Assembly (NCBI GenBank): GCA_902984215.1
Contig: CADWAF010003511.1
Location: 1-11,248 of the forward strand
Direction of reading: 5' to 3'
Length of the DNA stretch: 11,248 bases
From: Willaertia magna
Taxonomy: Eukaryota > Heterolobosea > Eutetramitea > Acrasida > Naegleriidae
This document shows, in pieces, positions 1-7,068 of the stretch (its first letter is position 1; every line of letters starts with the position of its first letter). A program made the position numbers and the translations under genes. Under the pieces are notes generated by a model. The model saw nothing but the letters and a program-made list of their open reading frames with translations, had not been told where the DNA came from and searched no databases.

Positions 1-773
1 ATCCATTGTTGTAAATCAGTTTCTATTTTAATATCTTCTATATTTGGAATGAAATTATTATGCCATTTATTTATTTCAGATAAATCTATAATTGTCAATT
101 CATTATTTATAGAATCTTTTTGTTGTAAAGTATTTTGTAAAGAATCTAGTTGTAAACTATTTTGTAAAGTAATTTTCTTTTGTAATGGTTGTATAGGAGG
201 TAAATAAATGTGACACATTACATTACATTGATCTTTTTGAAATTTATTAATTTGTTCATTTGTTATTGTAAACATTTCATTATTATTTACAATTATTTCA
301 TTATTATTACCATTTATAGAATTATCATTTATAGAAGTAGGAATTAATTCAATTTCTTTATTATCATTTTCACTCATTATTAATTTTTCTTCCATTTTAC
401 CATTTATAGATAAAGTTAATGATAAAAATGTTGAAGGTAGTTTATAATTTAAACAATTATTTACATATTCTTCATATTTTAATTTTTCTTTATATTTTAA
501 ATAATAATAGTGACGATAAGAAAAGTAAGAAAAAATAATTGTATTAATAAAAATAAAAAGAAAAAGAATAAAATAGAAAGTGAAACGAAATGATTTGTTT
601 GTTTTAAATTTTGAAATAATGATTGATAATGATTTTTTAAAAAAGTTATTATTGTGATTTTGGTGATTTTGGTGGTGATGGTTGTGATTGTTGTTAAAAT
701 AGGAATGGATTAGTGGAATTGGTGTTGTAAGAGTTGATGATGACGGTGTTGGCGTAATTGGTTGTTTTTTCAT
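1..773 (-). CDS. Partial gene for a putative type II membrane protein with Asn/His-rich N-terminus
   Basis: The minus strand is open from an ATG at 773-771 to the window edge, giving 257 codons with no stop. The frame has a TAA two codons upstream of this ATG, so it is the first usable Met. The product starts with a Ser/Thr/Pro-rich stretch and an Asn/His/Gln-rich tract (about residues 26-43). A basic segment follows (about 46-64), then a strongly hydrophobic Phe/Ile/Leu segment (about 63-85) that would serve as an uncleaved signal anchor, and then a Tyr/Lys-rich, probably lumenal or extracellular stalk. The remainder is polar, with Asn-rich stretches and a Leu/Gln repeat near residues 205-224. 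Short cytosolic tail, one membrane segment and long distal part suit a type II protein such as a Golgi enzyme, but no catalytic domain is visible because the 3' part is missing. The function is unknown. It is transcribed divergently from the protease gene. Confidence 0.72.
   Translation of the reverse strand, partial: MKKQPITPTPSSSTLTTPIPLIHSYFNNNHNHHHQNHQNHNNNFFKKSLSIIISKFKTNKSFRFTFYFILFLFIFINTIIFSYFSYRHYYYLKYKEKLKYEEYVNNCLNYKLPSTFLSLTLSINGKMEEKLIMSENDNKEIELIPTSINDNSINGNNNEIIVNNNEMFTITNEQINKFQKDQCNVMCHIYLPPIQPLQKKITLQNSLQLDSLQNTLQQKDSINNELTIIDLSEINKWHNNFIPNIEDIKIETDLQQW
114..175 (-). repeat. Short tandem repeat coding for Leu-Gln repeats
   Basis: An 11-bp string, ATTTTGTAAAG, occurs at 132-142 and again at 159-169, a period of 27 bp. 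Read on the minus strand it encodes two successive copies of a nine- to ten-residue unit of the form L-Q-N-S/T-L-Q-x-(K)-D-S. This is a small in-frame duplication inside the membrane-protein gene, probably from replication slippage. A second short motif, Ser-Ile-Asn-Gly/Asp (minus strand TCTATAAATG), recurs four times between about 98 and 411. Confidence 0.55.
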
Positions 774-1170
774 TTTTTAATTTCTTTTACGCCTGAAAAG
801 TTAAAGAATTCTTACCTCATTTAAGAGAAGCAATAACATACGATAGGAGTGGTCAAGAAAACTTCAATCAACTCAGAAACGTCGAAACATCAAACGGTTC
901 TTAACTCCTTTGTTTCCAAATAATATACACTTGGTTTTGTCCTTGTAAAAAATTCACCTCACGTCTACAATAAAGTCCACTTTTTGTAAACTCTCGTGAA
1001 CTGCGAGATAGCACTAAAAACAGAATCTATTTAATTTTTAAATATGACCATGAACCAATTTCAGATTTATTTTTTTAAACTTAAAAGGATATGAAACAAC
1101 ATTCTTGAAACATAAATCAATTTTCGTCGCTGTACAAAACACTTTTTATTTCACTTTAAAATTGGTCATG
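774..1170. other. Divergent intergenic region
   Basis: This is noncoding sequence between the minus-strand membrane-protein gene and the plus-strand protease gene, so it should hold both promoters. No long open frame is seen on either strand. It is less AT-extreme than the AP-3 gene. AT-rich patches near 1026-1046 and 1067-1085 could serve as core promoter elements, but no TATA box can be assigned with confidence. On the minus strand, a splice-acceptor-like TTTAACTTTTCAG ends at about 793, just upstream of the membrane-protein ATG, and might mark a 5'-UTR intron. Confidence 0.5.
1049..1170. repeat. Imperfect inverted repeat upstream of the protease gene
   Basis: CATGAACCAATTT at 1049-1061 is mirrored by AAATTGGTCATG at 1159-1170. 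The reverse complement of the second is CATGACCAATTT, so the arms differ by a single inserted base. About 97 bp separate the arms. The repeat lies in the putative promoter or 5'-UTR of the protease gene. It could be a regulatory dyad, a relic of a small element, or chance in AT-rich DNA. A 10-bp direct repeat TACAAAACAC (1133-1142 and 1185-1194) overlaps the same area. Confidence 0.4.
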
Positions 1171-1234
1171 TAAAAAACAAACGCTACAAAACACAAAAAA
1201 TAACAAACACAAACAACAAGCGACAACAACTAAA
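1171..1234 (+). promoter_or_regulatory. A/C-rich, G- and T-poor leader before the protease start
   Basis: The 64 bases before the protease ATG consist almost wholly of A and C, with CAA/ACA-like runs and very few G or T. This is the kind of unstructured 5'-UTR that favours scanning initiation. The ATG at 1235 follows ACTAAA. The upstream frame is closed by a TAA at 1157-1159 with no other in-frame ATG after it, which supports 1235 as the start. The A/C bias continues into the first 25 or so codons. Confidence 0.45.
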
Positions 1235-4200
1235 ATGTCCAAACAACCACCCAATCTAACCATTTCCAAACAAAAAATGTCACAAACCCCCAACAAATCC
1301 AACAACGAAGTAGTCCTTTTAGGAACTAGTTTGAAATGGATTACATTAATTGCAGGTATTGACTCGAATTTTTTGAAAAAGATTTACGAAAGAAATTGCA
1401 GATTTTCATTTGTTAATGAAACAGACAAAACAAAGCATTGCTTAAATATCTTAATAGAAGCAGATCTACCAAATGTTGACGGTAATTATGTAGTAAAAAG
1501 AAAAATTGTTGGCGACGAATATGTGAAACAGGTTAAAGACATCATTAAGATTTATAAAAAAGCAAACAAAAAGATTATTTCAGCGGAAATTGTAGCAGAA
1601 TTTAAAAACTGGCGTGCAAAATGGATTAACAGCTTAATTTTAACACCACTCAACCAAGAACCTGAAGAAATAACGGTCGTAGCCGAAACCAATCAAACAA
1701 GATGGTTACTCAGAGAAAAAGAAGAAAAATTAAAAACAGAGGACGATGCCATTACTTTCGATGGCTCCACTATCCTCGAAGAACCTGCTCCAAACAAAGA
1801 CGAAGATAGCAGTTTGGAAATGGGTGATTCGAACAGTTGCGATAATTACAAATGGGATTCCATTGACTTCAATTTCGATTTAGGGGTAAAATTAAATGGA
1901 ATTTATGACAGAAGAGGTCAGTACAGTGTGTTAAAAAGCAAAGCAATTTATATTAGAAATTTATTTATCACACACGTTGTTTACACATTTGTTGAAAAAA
2001 GCAAAAAATTCATTTCATCATTTCCAAGAGCTATTTCAAAACAAAATGAGTTAAAATTAGAAATTCAAAACTTTTGTAAAAGTATATTTAATGAAAATGA
2101 GTATTACTATTACATATCTGAGGGACAAGGAGCGCTTGACGAATCTTTAAAAAAACTTAAGAAGTACTTTGACTGGTTGCAACAGCATGTTGGAGAATTT
2201 GTAACCAGCCTGTGGAATTCATTGGTAAGCAGTTATCTTGAACAAAACAAAACTGCTGAGACAGACCACAAACCAGTAGTTAAATCAGAAGTGGAACAGA
2301 TACTTAAAGGGGAAAATAACAATTTTAAACCAAAAAAAGTTAGAAATTATTGCGAAGCCTTTCTGTCTGAATTAAAAAGAACAAAAAATATTGATTTAGA
2401 AGTCGACCAGTTAAAAGGTTACATTGTTGAAGTTTGTAAAGATGAAAAAATAGTCGAGCTAGTCTCAAAAATTTATCCAGATGAGGTTATCAACGAATAC
2501 GTTAGCAGAATTCAAAACAAAGAGGAAGATATTGGGCTTTTAGAAGTGCTTATTTTGTCAGAAATATTTTGTATTAATGTTTCTTTTTTAAGCAATGACT
2601 TGAGTAAATCCACTAAAATTAACTGTAATGTATATGAAGACATGAGCAGAAACGTTGTTATGTTTGGAGATTCAAAGGGAATTTATGCAGTGGATGACCC
2701 CTCTGAAGACAACAGTCCGGAAGATATTAAGTGTGAGTTGGACTTAACTTATTACATTAAATTAAATAACAAAGATTGTGAACCCAAGCGCTTTACAATT
2801 AAAGAATCTACAAATTTTACGGAAATACTCGATATGTTTGATATTAGTAAGGGATATATTACAGTGTGTTTTCCGAACAATATACCTCCAGATATTGTTA
2901 TCAGCGATGCACAAGTTCTAGATCTAGTTAAAAACAAAGGCCTTAGTTTCTTTTGGATAGAAAAAAAACAATTTAAAATTTACTTTGCTCTGGATTCCAG
3001 AAAAGAATATGTTTACGATTTCTCATTAATTGTAGGAGAGGTAAACAGCTTGAAACAAATGTTGGATTGTTTACAACCTGCCCAATATTTAGGAGAAGTA
3101 AAAATAATTTTAGAAAACAATCAATTTAATAATTACAAAGCCTTATGTGATTTCTTTACTGAAAATCATGTTAAGGAAATTAAAAAATTAATTATTGAAT
3201 CTAAGTGGAATATGAGTTTTGAACTACCAAATATACCAATTGAAACATTTTCTTATAGAGGTAAACAACTTCGAATGTTCGAATTAACTGAGCTTGGAAA
3301 AAAAAATATCAAGAAGGTTGAGATTACAAGCAAAGAGTTGTCAATTAACGATTTTATAGAGATAAGAAAAGGAAAACTCTTGCAAATTCCTCTTCACTAC
3401 ATTTTCGATAAAAAATTACTAGAGAACAAGATTAAAAATAGTTTAATTCCAAATGATATCCTGACTGACGGCAACCCAACTACAAAGCCAACAGAAAAAG
3501 AAGAAGTAAAGGAAGGCAGTACCGACAAAGAAGAAGAAAAAGAAAATGCAATCAATTATTATGATAATGGTGATGTACAATACCCTAAACAAAAAGAATC
3601 TTTCGAAAAAAAATTAACTGGAGAAGGTATTAAGATTGCAGTAATTGATTCAGGCTGTGATTTAAGCAGCAACTACATCCGTAGAAAAAACATAATAGCA
3701 ATGAAAACATTTAACAGCCATAAGAACAACAAAAATTTTCCAGCAATAGTAGACCTAACTGGACATGGAACTGGTTGTTGTGGGATAATAGTTGGAGATA
3801 AAAAGTTAGGAATAGCGCCTGAAGCGCAGTTAATAGTGGCCAAATCGATTTACAATGCAGATTATGTAAATGCCTTGCGTTGGGCTTGGACGTTGGGAGC
3901 TGATATTTATTCCTTATCTATTGGCTACCTCGACCATTACTCAAAAGAATTGCATGACACCATCCAAGAAATTATTCTAGGGGGAGGTGTTATGGTGTGC
4001 TCTGCAGCTAACCAAGGAATGAGAAAAAACGCAATTGCGTTCCCTGCTAAGTACGGCAACACTATTTGTGTCGGATCTCACGATGATTCCGGGACAAGGT
4101 CCAATTTCTCTTCAGTTGGCAGAGAAATAGATTTATTAGCTCCAGGGGAAAAAATTTTGTCAACTTATTCCTCCTTTTCTCCTAAATTTAGGAAGTTTGC

Positions 4201-4426
4201 TGTGGGCTTAGATGGTACTTCGTTCGCCAGTCCTTTTGTTGCCGGTGTTTGTGCAATTATAATGTCAAAATATAAAGAAACAAAAGGAAAAAAACTAGAT
4301 CAGCAACAAATGAAATTAGCATTGGAAAAGTTGTGTGACAGCAGTGGTTATCATACCCAAGAGAGAGGCTATGGTATTTTGAACGTTGAAAATTTGAATG
4401 AAAAATTCTTTGAGTGTCTTAATTAA
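1235..4426 (+). CDS. Large intracellular subtilisin-like (S8) serine protease with degenerate OTU-like central region
   Basis: A single uninterrupted frame encodes 1063 residues. The C-terminal 270 or so residues form a subtilase domain: catalytic Asp805 in A-V-I-D-S-G, His844 in G-H-G-T, oxyanion Asn926 in A-A-N-Q-G and nucleophile Ser996 in G-T-S-F-A-S-P. All key residues are present, so it is predicted to cleave proteins. There is no signal peptide or membrane segment, unlike most secreted subtilases, so a cytosolic location is inferred. The N-terminal 130 residues are unrecognised. An acidic linker covers about 155-205 and a helical, Lys-rich segment about 210-345. Residues about 370-490 resemble an OTU fold, with Cys373 at the nucleophile position but Ile483 where His is expected. 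Residues 510-740 are unrecognised, and a Glu/Lys-rich linker (about 745-780) leads into the protease. Codon use is less TTA-biased than in the AP-3 gene. The protease call is firm; the biological role is unknown. Confidence 0.88.
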   Translation: MSKQPPNLTISKQKMSQTPNKSNNEVVLLGTSLKWITLIAGIDSNFLKKIYERNCRFSFVNETDKTKHCLNILIEADLPNVDGNYVVKRKIVGDEYVKQVKDIIKIYKKANKKIISAEIVAEFKNWRAKWINSLILTPLNQEPEEITVVAETNQTRWLLREKEEKLKTEDDAITFDGSTILEEPAPNKDEDSSLEMGDSNSCDNYKWDSIDFNFDLGVKLNGIYDRRGQYSVLKSKAIYIRNLFITHVVYTFVEKSKKFISSFPRAISKQNELKLEIQNFCKSIFNENEYYYYISEGQGALDESLKKLKKYFDWLQQHVGEFVTSLWNSLVSSYLEQNKTAETDHKPVVKSEVEQILKGENNNFKPKKVRNYCEAFLSELKRTKNIDLEVDQLKGYIVEVCKDEKIVELVSKIYPDEVINEYVSRIQNKEEDIGLLEVLILSEIFCINVSFLSNDLSKSTKINCNVYEDMSRNVVMFGDSKGIYAVDDPSEDNSPEDIKCELDLTYYIKLNNKDCEPKRFTIKESTNFTEILDMFDISKGYITVCFPNNIPPDIVISDAQVLDLVKNKGLSFFWIEKKQFKIYFALDSRKEYVYDFSLIVGEVNSLKQMLDCLQPAQYLGEVKIILENNQFNNYKALCDFFTENHVKEIKKLIIESKWNMSFELPNIPIETFSYRGKQLRMFELTELGKKNIKKVEITSKELSINDFIEIRKGKLLQIPLHYIFDKKLLENKIKNSLIPNDILTDGNPTTKPTEKEEVKEGSTDKEEEKENAINYYDNGDVQYPKQKESFEKKLTGEGIKIAVIDSGCDLSSNYIRRKNIIAMKTFNSHKNNKNFPAIVDLTGHGTGCCGIIVGDKKLGIAPEAQLIVAKSIYNADYVNALRWAWTLGADIYSLSIGYLDHYSKELHDTIQEIILGGGVMVCSAANQGMRKNAIAFPAKYGNTICVGSHDDSGTRSNFSSVGREIDLLAPGEKILSTYSSFSPKFRKFAVGLDGTSFASPFVAGVCAIIMSKYKETKGKKLDQQQMKLALEKLCDSSGYHTQERGYGILNVENLNEKFFECLN

Positions 4427-4487
4427 ATTGAGGCAGGCTTGTGAAAAAAAAAGAAATGCCTTCTTCTAATAAGATTTTGTTAAAAAA

Positions 4488-4498
4488 AATAAAATAAA
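4488..4498 (+). terminator. Overlapping polyadenylation signals of the protease gene
   Basis: Two overlapping AATAAA hexamers (4488-4493 and 4493-4498) lie about 60 bases after the protease stop codon. This is the usual place for a eukaryotic cleavage and polyadenylation signal, although AATAAA is common by chance in AT-rich DNA. The rest of the gap up to the transposon (4499-4583) shows nothing else recognisable. Confidence 0.5.
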
Positions 4499-4583
4499 GT
4501 AAGAAATTACTTGTAATTGGTGGTTTTAGTTTTCAAACTTATCTATGGAAAAAACTTCTGCTGTGGAAAGGAAAATTTGCAAG

Positions 4584-4590
4584 TCTATGA
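4584..4590. repeat. Left target-site duplication of the transposon
   Basis: TCTATGA lies directly before the left terminal inverted repeat and is repeated directly after the right one (7090-7096). Its outer T and A are complementary, so the boundary is ambiguous: element ends GTG...CAC give a 7-bp duplication, while AGTG...CACT give a 5-bp one (CTATG). Confidence 0.82.
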
Positions 4591-4611
4591 GTGTTTATAA
4601 CTAAAGGTGAC
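4591..4611 (+). repeat. Left terminal inverted repeat
   Basis: The sequence begins GTGTTTATAACTAAAGG and ends TGAC; its 21 bases are the exact reverse complement of 7069-7089. The flanking A4590 and T7090 extend the match to 22. Transposase binding is expected here. Confidence 0.87.
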
Positions 4612-4918
4612 GCTAAAACAATTTTCCGTTATCAACAGTACTGTCATATAAAAGCAAAACCGGGAAGCATACAAAAATGCTAGCCAGCTTGGTTCAGTGG
4701 TAAAATCATCATAATTAAATAAACAGCTACAGGATCGAACCACGTTTACAAGCACACTTTGTACTCAAAATAAAGCACAGATTGAAAACTTTGCAAAAAT
4801 GACTTTGTAGAAATCAAAAACACAGAGATTTGTTATAAATATTTATTTGTTATATAAATTCTACCTTGAACAAGAATTTCAAGCTCTAACTAGAATAGTG
4901 TGGTCAAAATCATTATAA
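4612..4918. other. Left subterminal noncoding region of the transposon
   Basis: These 307 bases lie between the left inverted repeat and the point where the transposase frame opens (a TAA at 4916-4918 closes it upstream). A perfect 10-bp palindrome ACAGTACTGT sits at 4635-4644, a possible subterminal transposase-binding dyad. A tRNA-like patch lies at about 4679-4752. A short ATG-led stretch at 4677-4699 ends in a GT donor-like site (GTAAAA from 4700) and may be a first coding exon. The sequence around 4850-4860 is AT-rich. Confidence 0.5.
4679..4752 (+). other. tRNA-like patch with A-box- and B-box-like motifs
   Basis: TGGTTCAGTGG at 4690-4700 matches the pol III A-box consensus except at one position, and the following TAAAATC resembles the D-arm of glycine-type tRNAs. 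GGATCGAACC at 4732-4741 is one base from a B-box (GGTTCGAANCC-like). The box spacing of 42 bases is normal for a tRNA gene. However, no acceptor stem closes around it and the T-arm stem is poor, so this is not a functional tRNA. It may be a decayed tRNA-derived piece captured by the transposon, or coincidence. Confidence 0.3.
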
Positions 4919-6958
4919 ATTTATTCAAAAGATTGCAAGTTCAGTTTCAGTAAAAGAATAGCTAAACAGAAAAGAAACACTAATGAAAAACCATCTAAAA
5001 AATCATGCAAAGCAAATAATTCCAAAAAACACTGTCTTTATTTACATCCTTGTGGTAAAACACTACAGTGTAGCAACAACAAAAATCTTAACTCTTCTAA
5101 ATGCGTTCATTTGAAAAAATGCAATCATTGTAAACAATTTAAAGAGTGGTGCAACTCCAACAACATTACATTTTCCTTTACAACTAAAATTTACAATTTA
5201 TATCTGAAAGGAGTTAAAACTAATATTCATACACCATATTCCCAAAGATCTGAAGAATCAAAAGAAACGACAATAAAAATACTTAATAAATCCATTTGTC
5301 ATATCGCTGGAGATAGTAATACTAGTAATAAAAATTCAAAACAACTTCTTAAGGATTATCTTAAATGTGAAATTAGTCTTAAAAAAATAGAGGCTGGTGT
5401 AAAATTGCAAATGTTTGATAAATTGACAAAAAAACTTCATGAACTTCCCTACAATTCACCAATAAGGCAAGATATTATCTCTGTTGTGAGTGATGGAATA
5501 GATGTTGCAACAACTTCTAATATATTGAATTTCTCTCCTTCTATAATTAAAAGAAGCAAAAAAAAGGAATTACTTACATTAGATAAAATCAAATATGGAA
5601 TTAACACTTCAAAAAGTAAAATTTCACTTGAAATAAAAGAAATGATAACTAAATTTTGGGATAATAAATGCAAACCTTCACTATATTTGACAGTTCGTAA
5701 TCAAAATATGAAGCGAAGTAAAGATAAAGATGAAAGTACCTTCACATCAGTACAAATTCAAAACTGTACTTCTTTGGAAATGTACAAACAGTTTGTTGAA
5801 TTTTGTTCATTAAAAAGTATAGATAATATTCCATGTATTGGTACTTTTTTAAAGTATAAACCATTCAATATAAAACTAGCAACACCAAGAAGTGGTGAGT
5901 GCCCAAAGTGCCTTAACTACAAAAACAAATCAAACCATACTGAGGAAAAAGTCAAAGAATATGAGGAACATAAACTTACTTACGAACACCAAGATGCTAC
6001 ATATAATGATATTAGAAGTAATTTATCAGAAAATGAGGCTATGGTCATAATGGACTTTGGTAGCGGATTTCAAGCACCCAAAGCTCTTACTGAGACATCT
6101 GACGATTTTCATTCAAAGAGAAGTATTTTAGATATGGTTGTAGTAGTTATTACTATTGAAAACGGACAGTACAAAAATACTTACTTTGATTTCTTAGCTG
6201 AATGTGGTGAAAAACACGACCATCATTTTGTGAGATTTTCACTTATAGAACTATTCATGATGTTTCCTTCACTTAGTGACAGAGAATTATATTTCTTTAG
6301 TGATAAAGGTCCTCATCATTATAAAATTAACAAAACTATATTTATGTTCCAGGAATTAAAAAAGATGTTCAAAATTCAAAGTATTAACTATTTGTTTTTT
6401 GCGAGTTATCACGGAAAGTCACTATGTGATTCACACCATGGTGTGGCAAAAAACAAAATCAAAACTATTCTACTGGACAATCAAACTAGAATCACTAAAG
6501 CTGAGCAAGTAAAAGAAATTATTAAAAATCTAAAAAACACTACTGTCCATATACTTACCACTATACCACACTGGGAGGAGTACAAGGTTAAACCAATTCT
6601 TAACATAAAGCAGTTTCATCATTTCGCATATCAAGATTTCGGCAATCAGGATACCGGATTAATTTATGTTAATAATTTAGCATTTGATGGAGATGTAATG
6701 GAGAGAAGAATGATTGGCAAGTTTAATAGTGGTGCATACGTGAATTCTAATTATTGTAAATATTGCAAAGAATTTGAGCATTATCACAGAATTTGTTTAA
6801 AATTCTACTTACATATGAAAAGTGATGATTTCGATATAATTACTTGTCCATTTTTAAAATCTGATTTTGTTCCTTCAGATGATCATTACTACAATATAAT
6901 AGATTCATGGATTGATGGTTTGACTGGAGATGTGGACACAATGTTTGCAGAGGTTTAA
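4919..6958 (+). CDS. Transposase of the RNase H-like DDE/D type, 5' end unresolved
   Basis: The frame is open from 4919 to a TAA at 6956-6958 but has no ATG until 5411. Numbering from the TTG at 5111 gives a 615-residue product. Acidic residues sit where the RNase H fold needs them: Asp315 in V-I-M-D-F-G-S-G, Asp398 in F-F-S-D-K-G-P-H-H-Y, and Asp440 in H-G-K-S-L-C-D-S-H-H-G. The paired signatures S-D-x-G-P and F-A-S/T-x-H-G-K-x-x-x-D recall a widespread group of animal transposase-like proteins. Cys/His clusters occur at 264-267 (C-P-K-C) and 549-562 (C-K-Y-C ending in H-Y-H-R-I-C). The reading frame upstream of 5111 is also Cys-rich (codons from about 5006), as in an N-terminal zinc-binding, DNA-recognising domain. 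A eukaryote would not start at TTG, so an upstream exon is likely: ATG 4677, donor at 4700 and acceptor ending at 4950 would join in phase, but this is a prediction only. Confidence 0.78.
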   Translation: MYSKDCKFSFSKRIAKQKRNTNEKPSKKSCKANNSKKHCLYLHPCGKTLQCSNNKNLNSSKCVHLKKCNHCKQFKEWCNSNNITFSFTTKIYNLYLKGVKTNIHTPYSQRSEESKETTIKILNKSICHIAGDSNTSNKNSKQLLKDYLKCEISLKKIEAGVKLQMFDKLTKKLHELPYNSPIRQDIISVVSDGIDVATTSNILNFSPSIIKRSKKKELLTLDKIKYGINTSKSKISLEIKEMITKFWDNKCKPSLYLTVRNQNMKRSKDKDESTFTSVQIQNCTSLEMYKQFVEFCSLKSIDNIPCIGTFLKYKPFNIKLATPRSGECPKCLNYKNKSNHTEEKVKEYEEHKLTYEHQDATYNDIRSNLSENEAMVIMDFGSGFQAPKALTETSDDFHSKRSILDMVVVVITIENGQYKNTYFDFLAECGEKHDHHFVRFSLIELFMMFPSLSDRELYFFSDKGPHHYKINKTIFMFQELKKMFKIQSINYLFFASYHGKSLCDSHHGVAKNKIKTILLDNQTRITKAEQVKEIIKNLKNTTVHILTTIPHWEEYKVKPILNIKQFHHFAYQDFGNQDTGLIYVNNLAFDGDVMERRMIGKFNSGAYVNSNYCKYCKEFEHYHRICLKFYLHMKSDDFDIITCPFLKSDFVPSDDHYYNIIDSWIDGLTGDVDTMFAEV

Positions 6959-7068
6959 AGGTATTTTTTTTTAATAAAAACTATTTCCCGTTCCATATTT
7001 GGACCTTGGGTTAAAAATAAATTGTTGTTCAAAATCCAACAATTTTTTTTTTCTTACTTAGAATTTGG
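6959..7068 (+). other. Transposon 3' subterminal region with polyadenylation signals and a hairpin
   Basis: AATAAA occurs at 6973-6978 and 7016-7021, 15-60 bases after the transposase stop, as expected for polyadenylation. ATTGTTG at 7021-7027 pairs perfectly with CAACAAT at 7037-7043 around a nine-base loop, and a run of T follows. The hairpin may be a subterminal transposase site or chance. Confidence 0.45.

Noticed and set aside
793..815. GTAAGAATTC...TTTAACTTTTCAG on the minus strand, resembling a complete 23-bp intron just upstream of the membrane-protein ATG
   Set aside because: Both ends match splice consensus, but 23 bp is too short for a normal spliceosomal intron. The acceptor alone may be real with a more distant donor, which cannot be shown here.
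2752..2937. 61-codon minus-strand frame inside the protease gene
   Set aside because: Lies wholly antisense to a well-supported coding region and has no recognisable features.
1049..4500. Protease gene as cargo of its own TIR element
   Set aside because: No matching terminal repeats or target duplication were found on both sides of 1235-4426; the inverted repeat at 1049-1170 lies entirely upstream.
4983..5114. ATG at 4983 opening a 43-codon frame that ends at the TGA overlapping 5112
   Set aside because: It is in a different phase from the transposase, has no zinc-finger Cys pattern and stops exactly where the transposase frame is already coding.
5449..5673. 74-codon minus-strand frame inside the transposase
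   Set aside because: Antisense shadow of the transposase frame; hydrophobic content follows from the complement of Lys/Asn codons.
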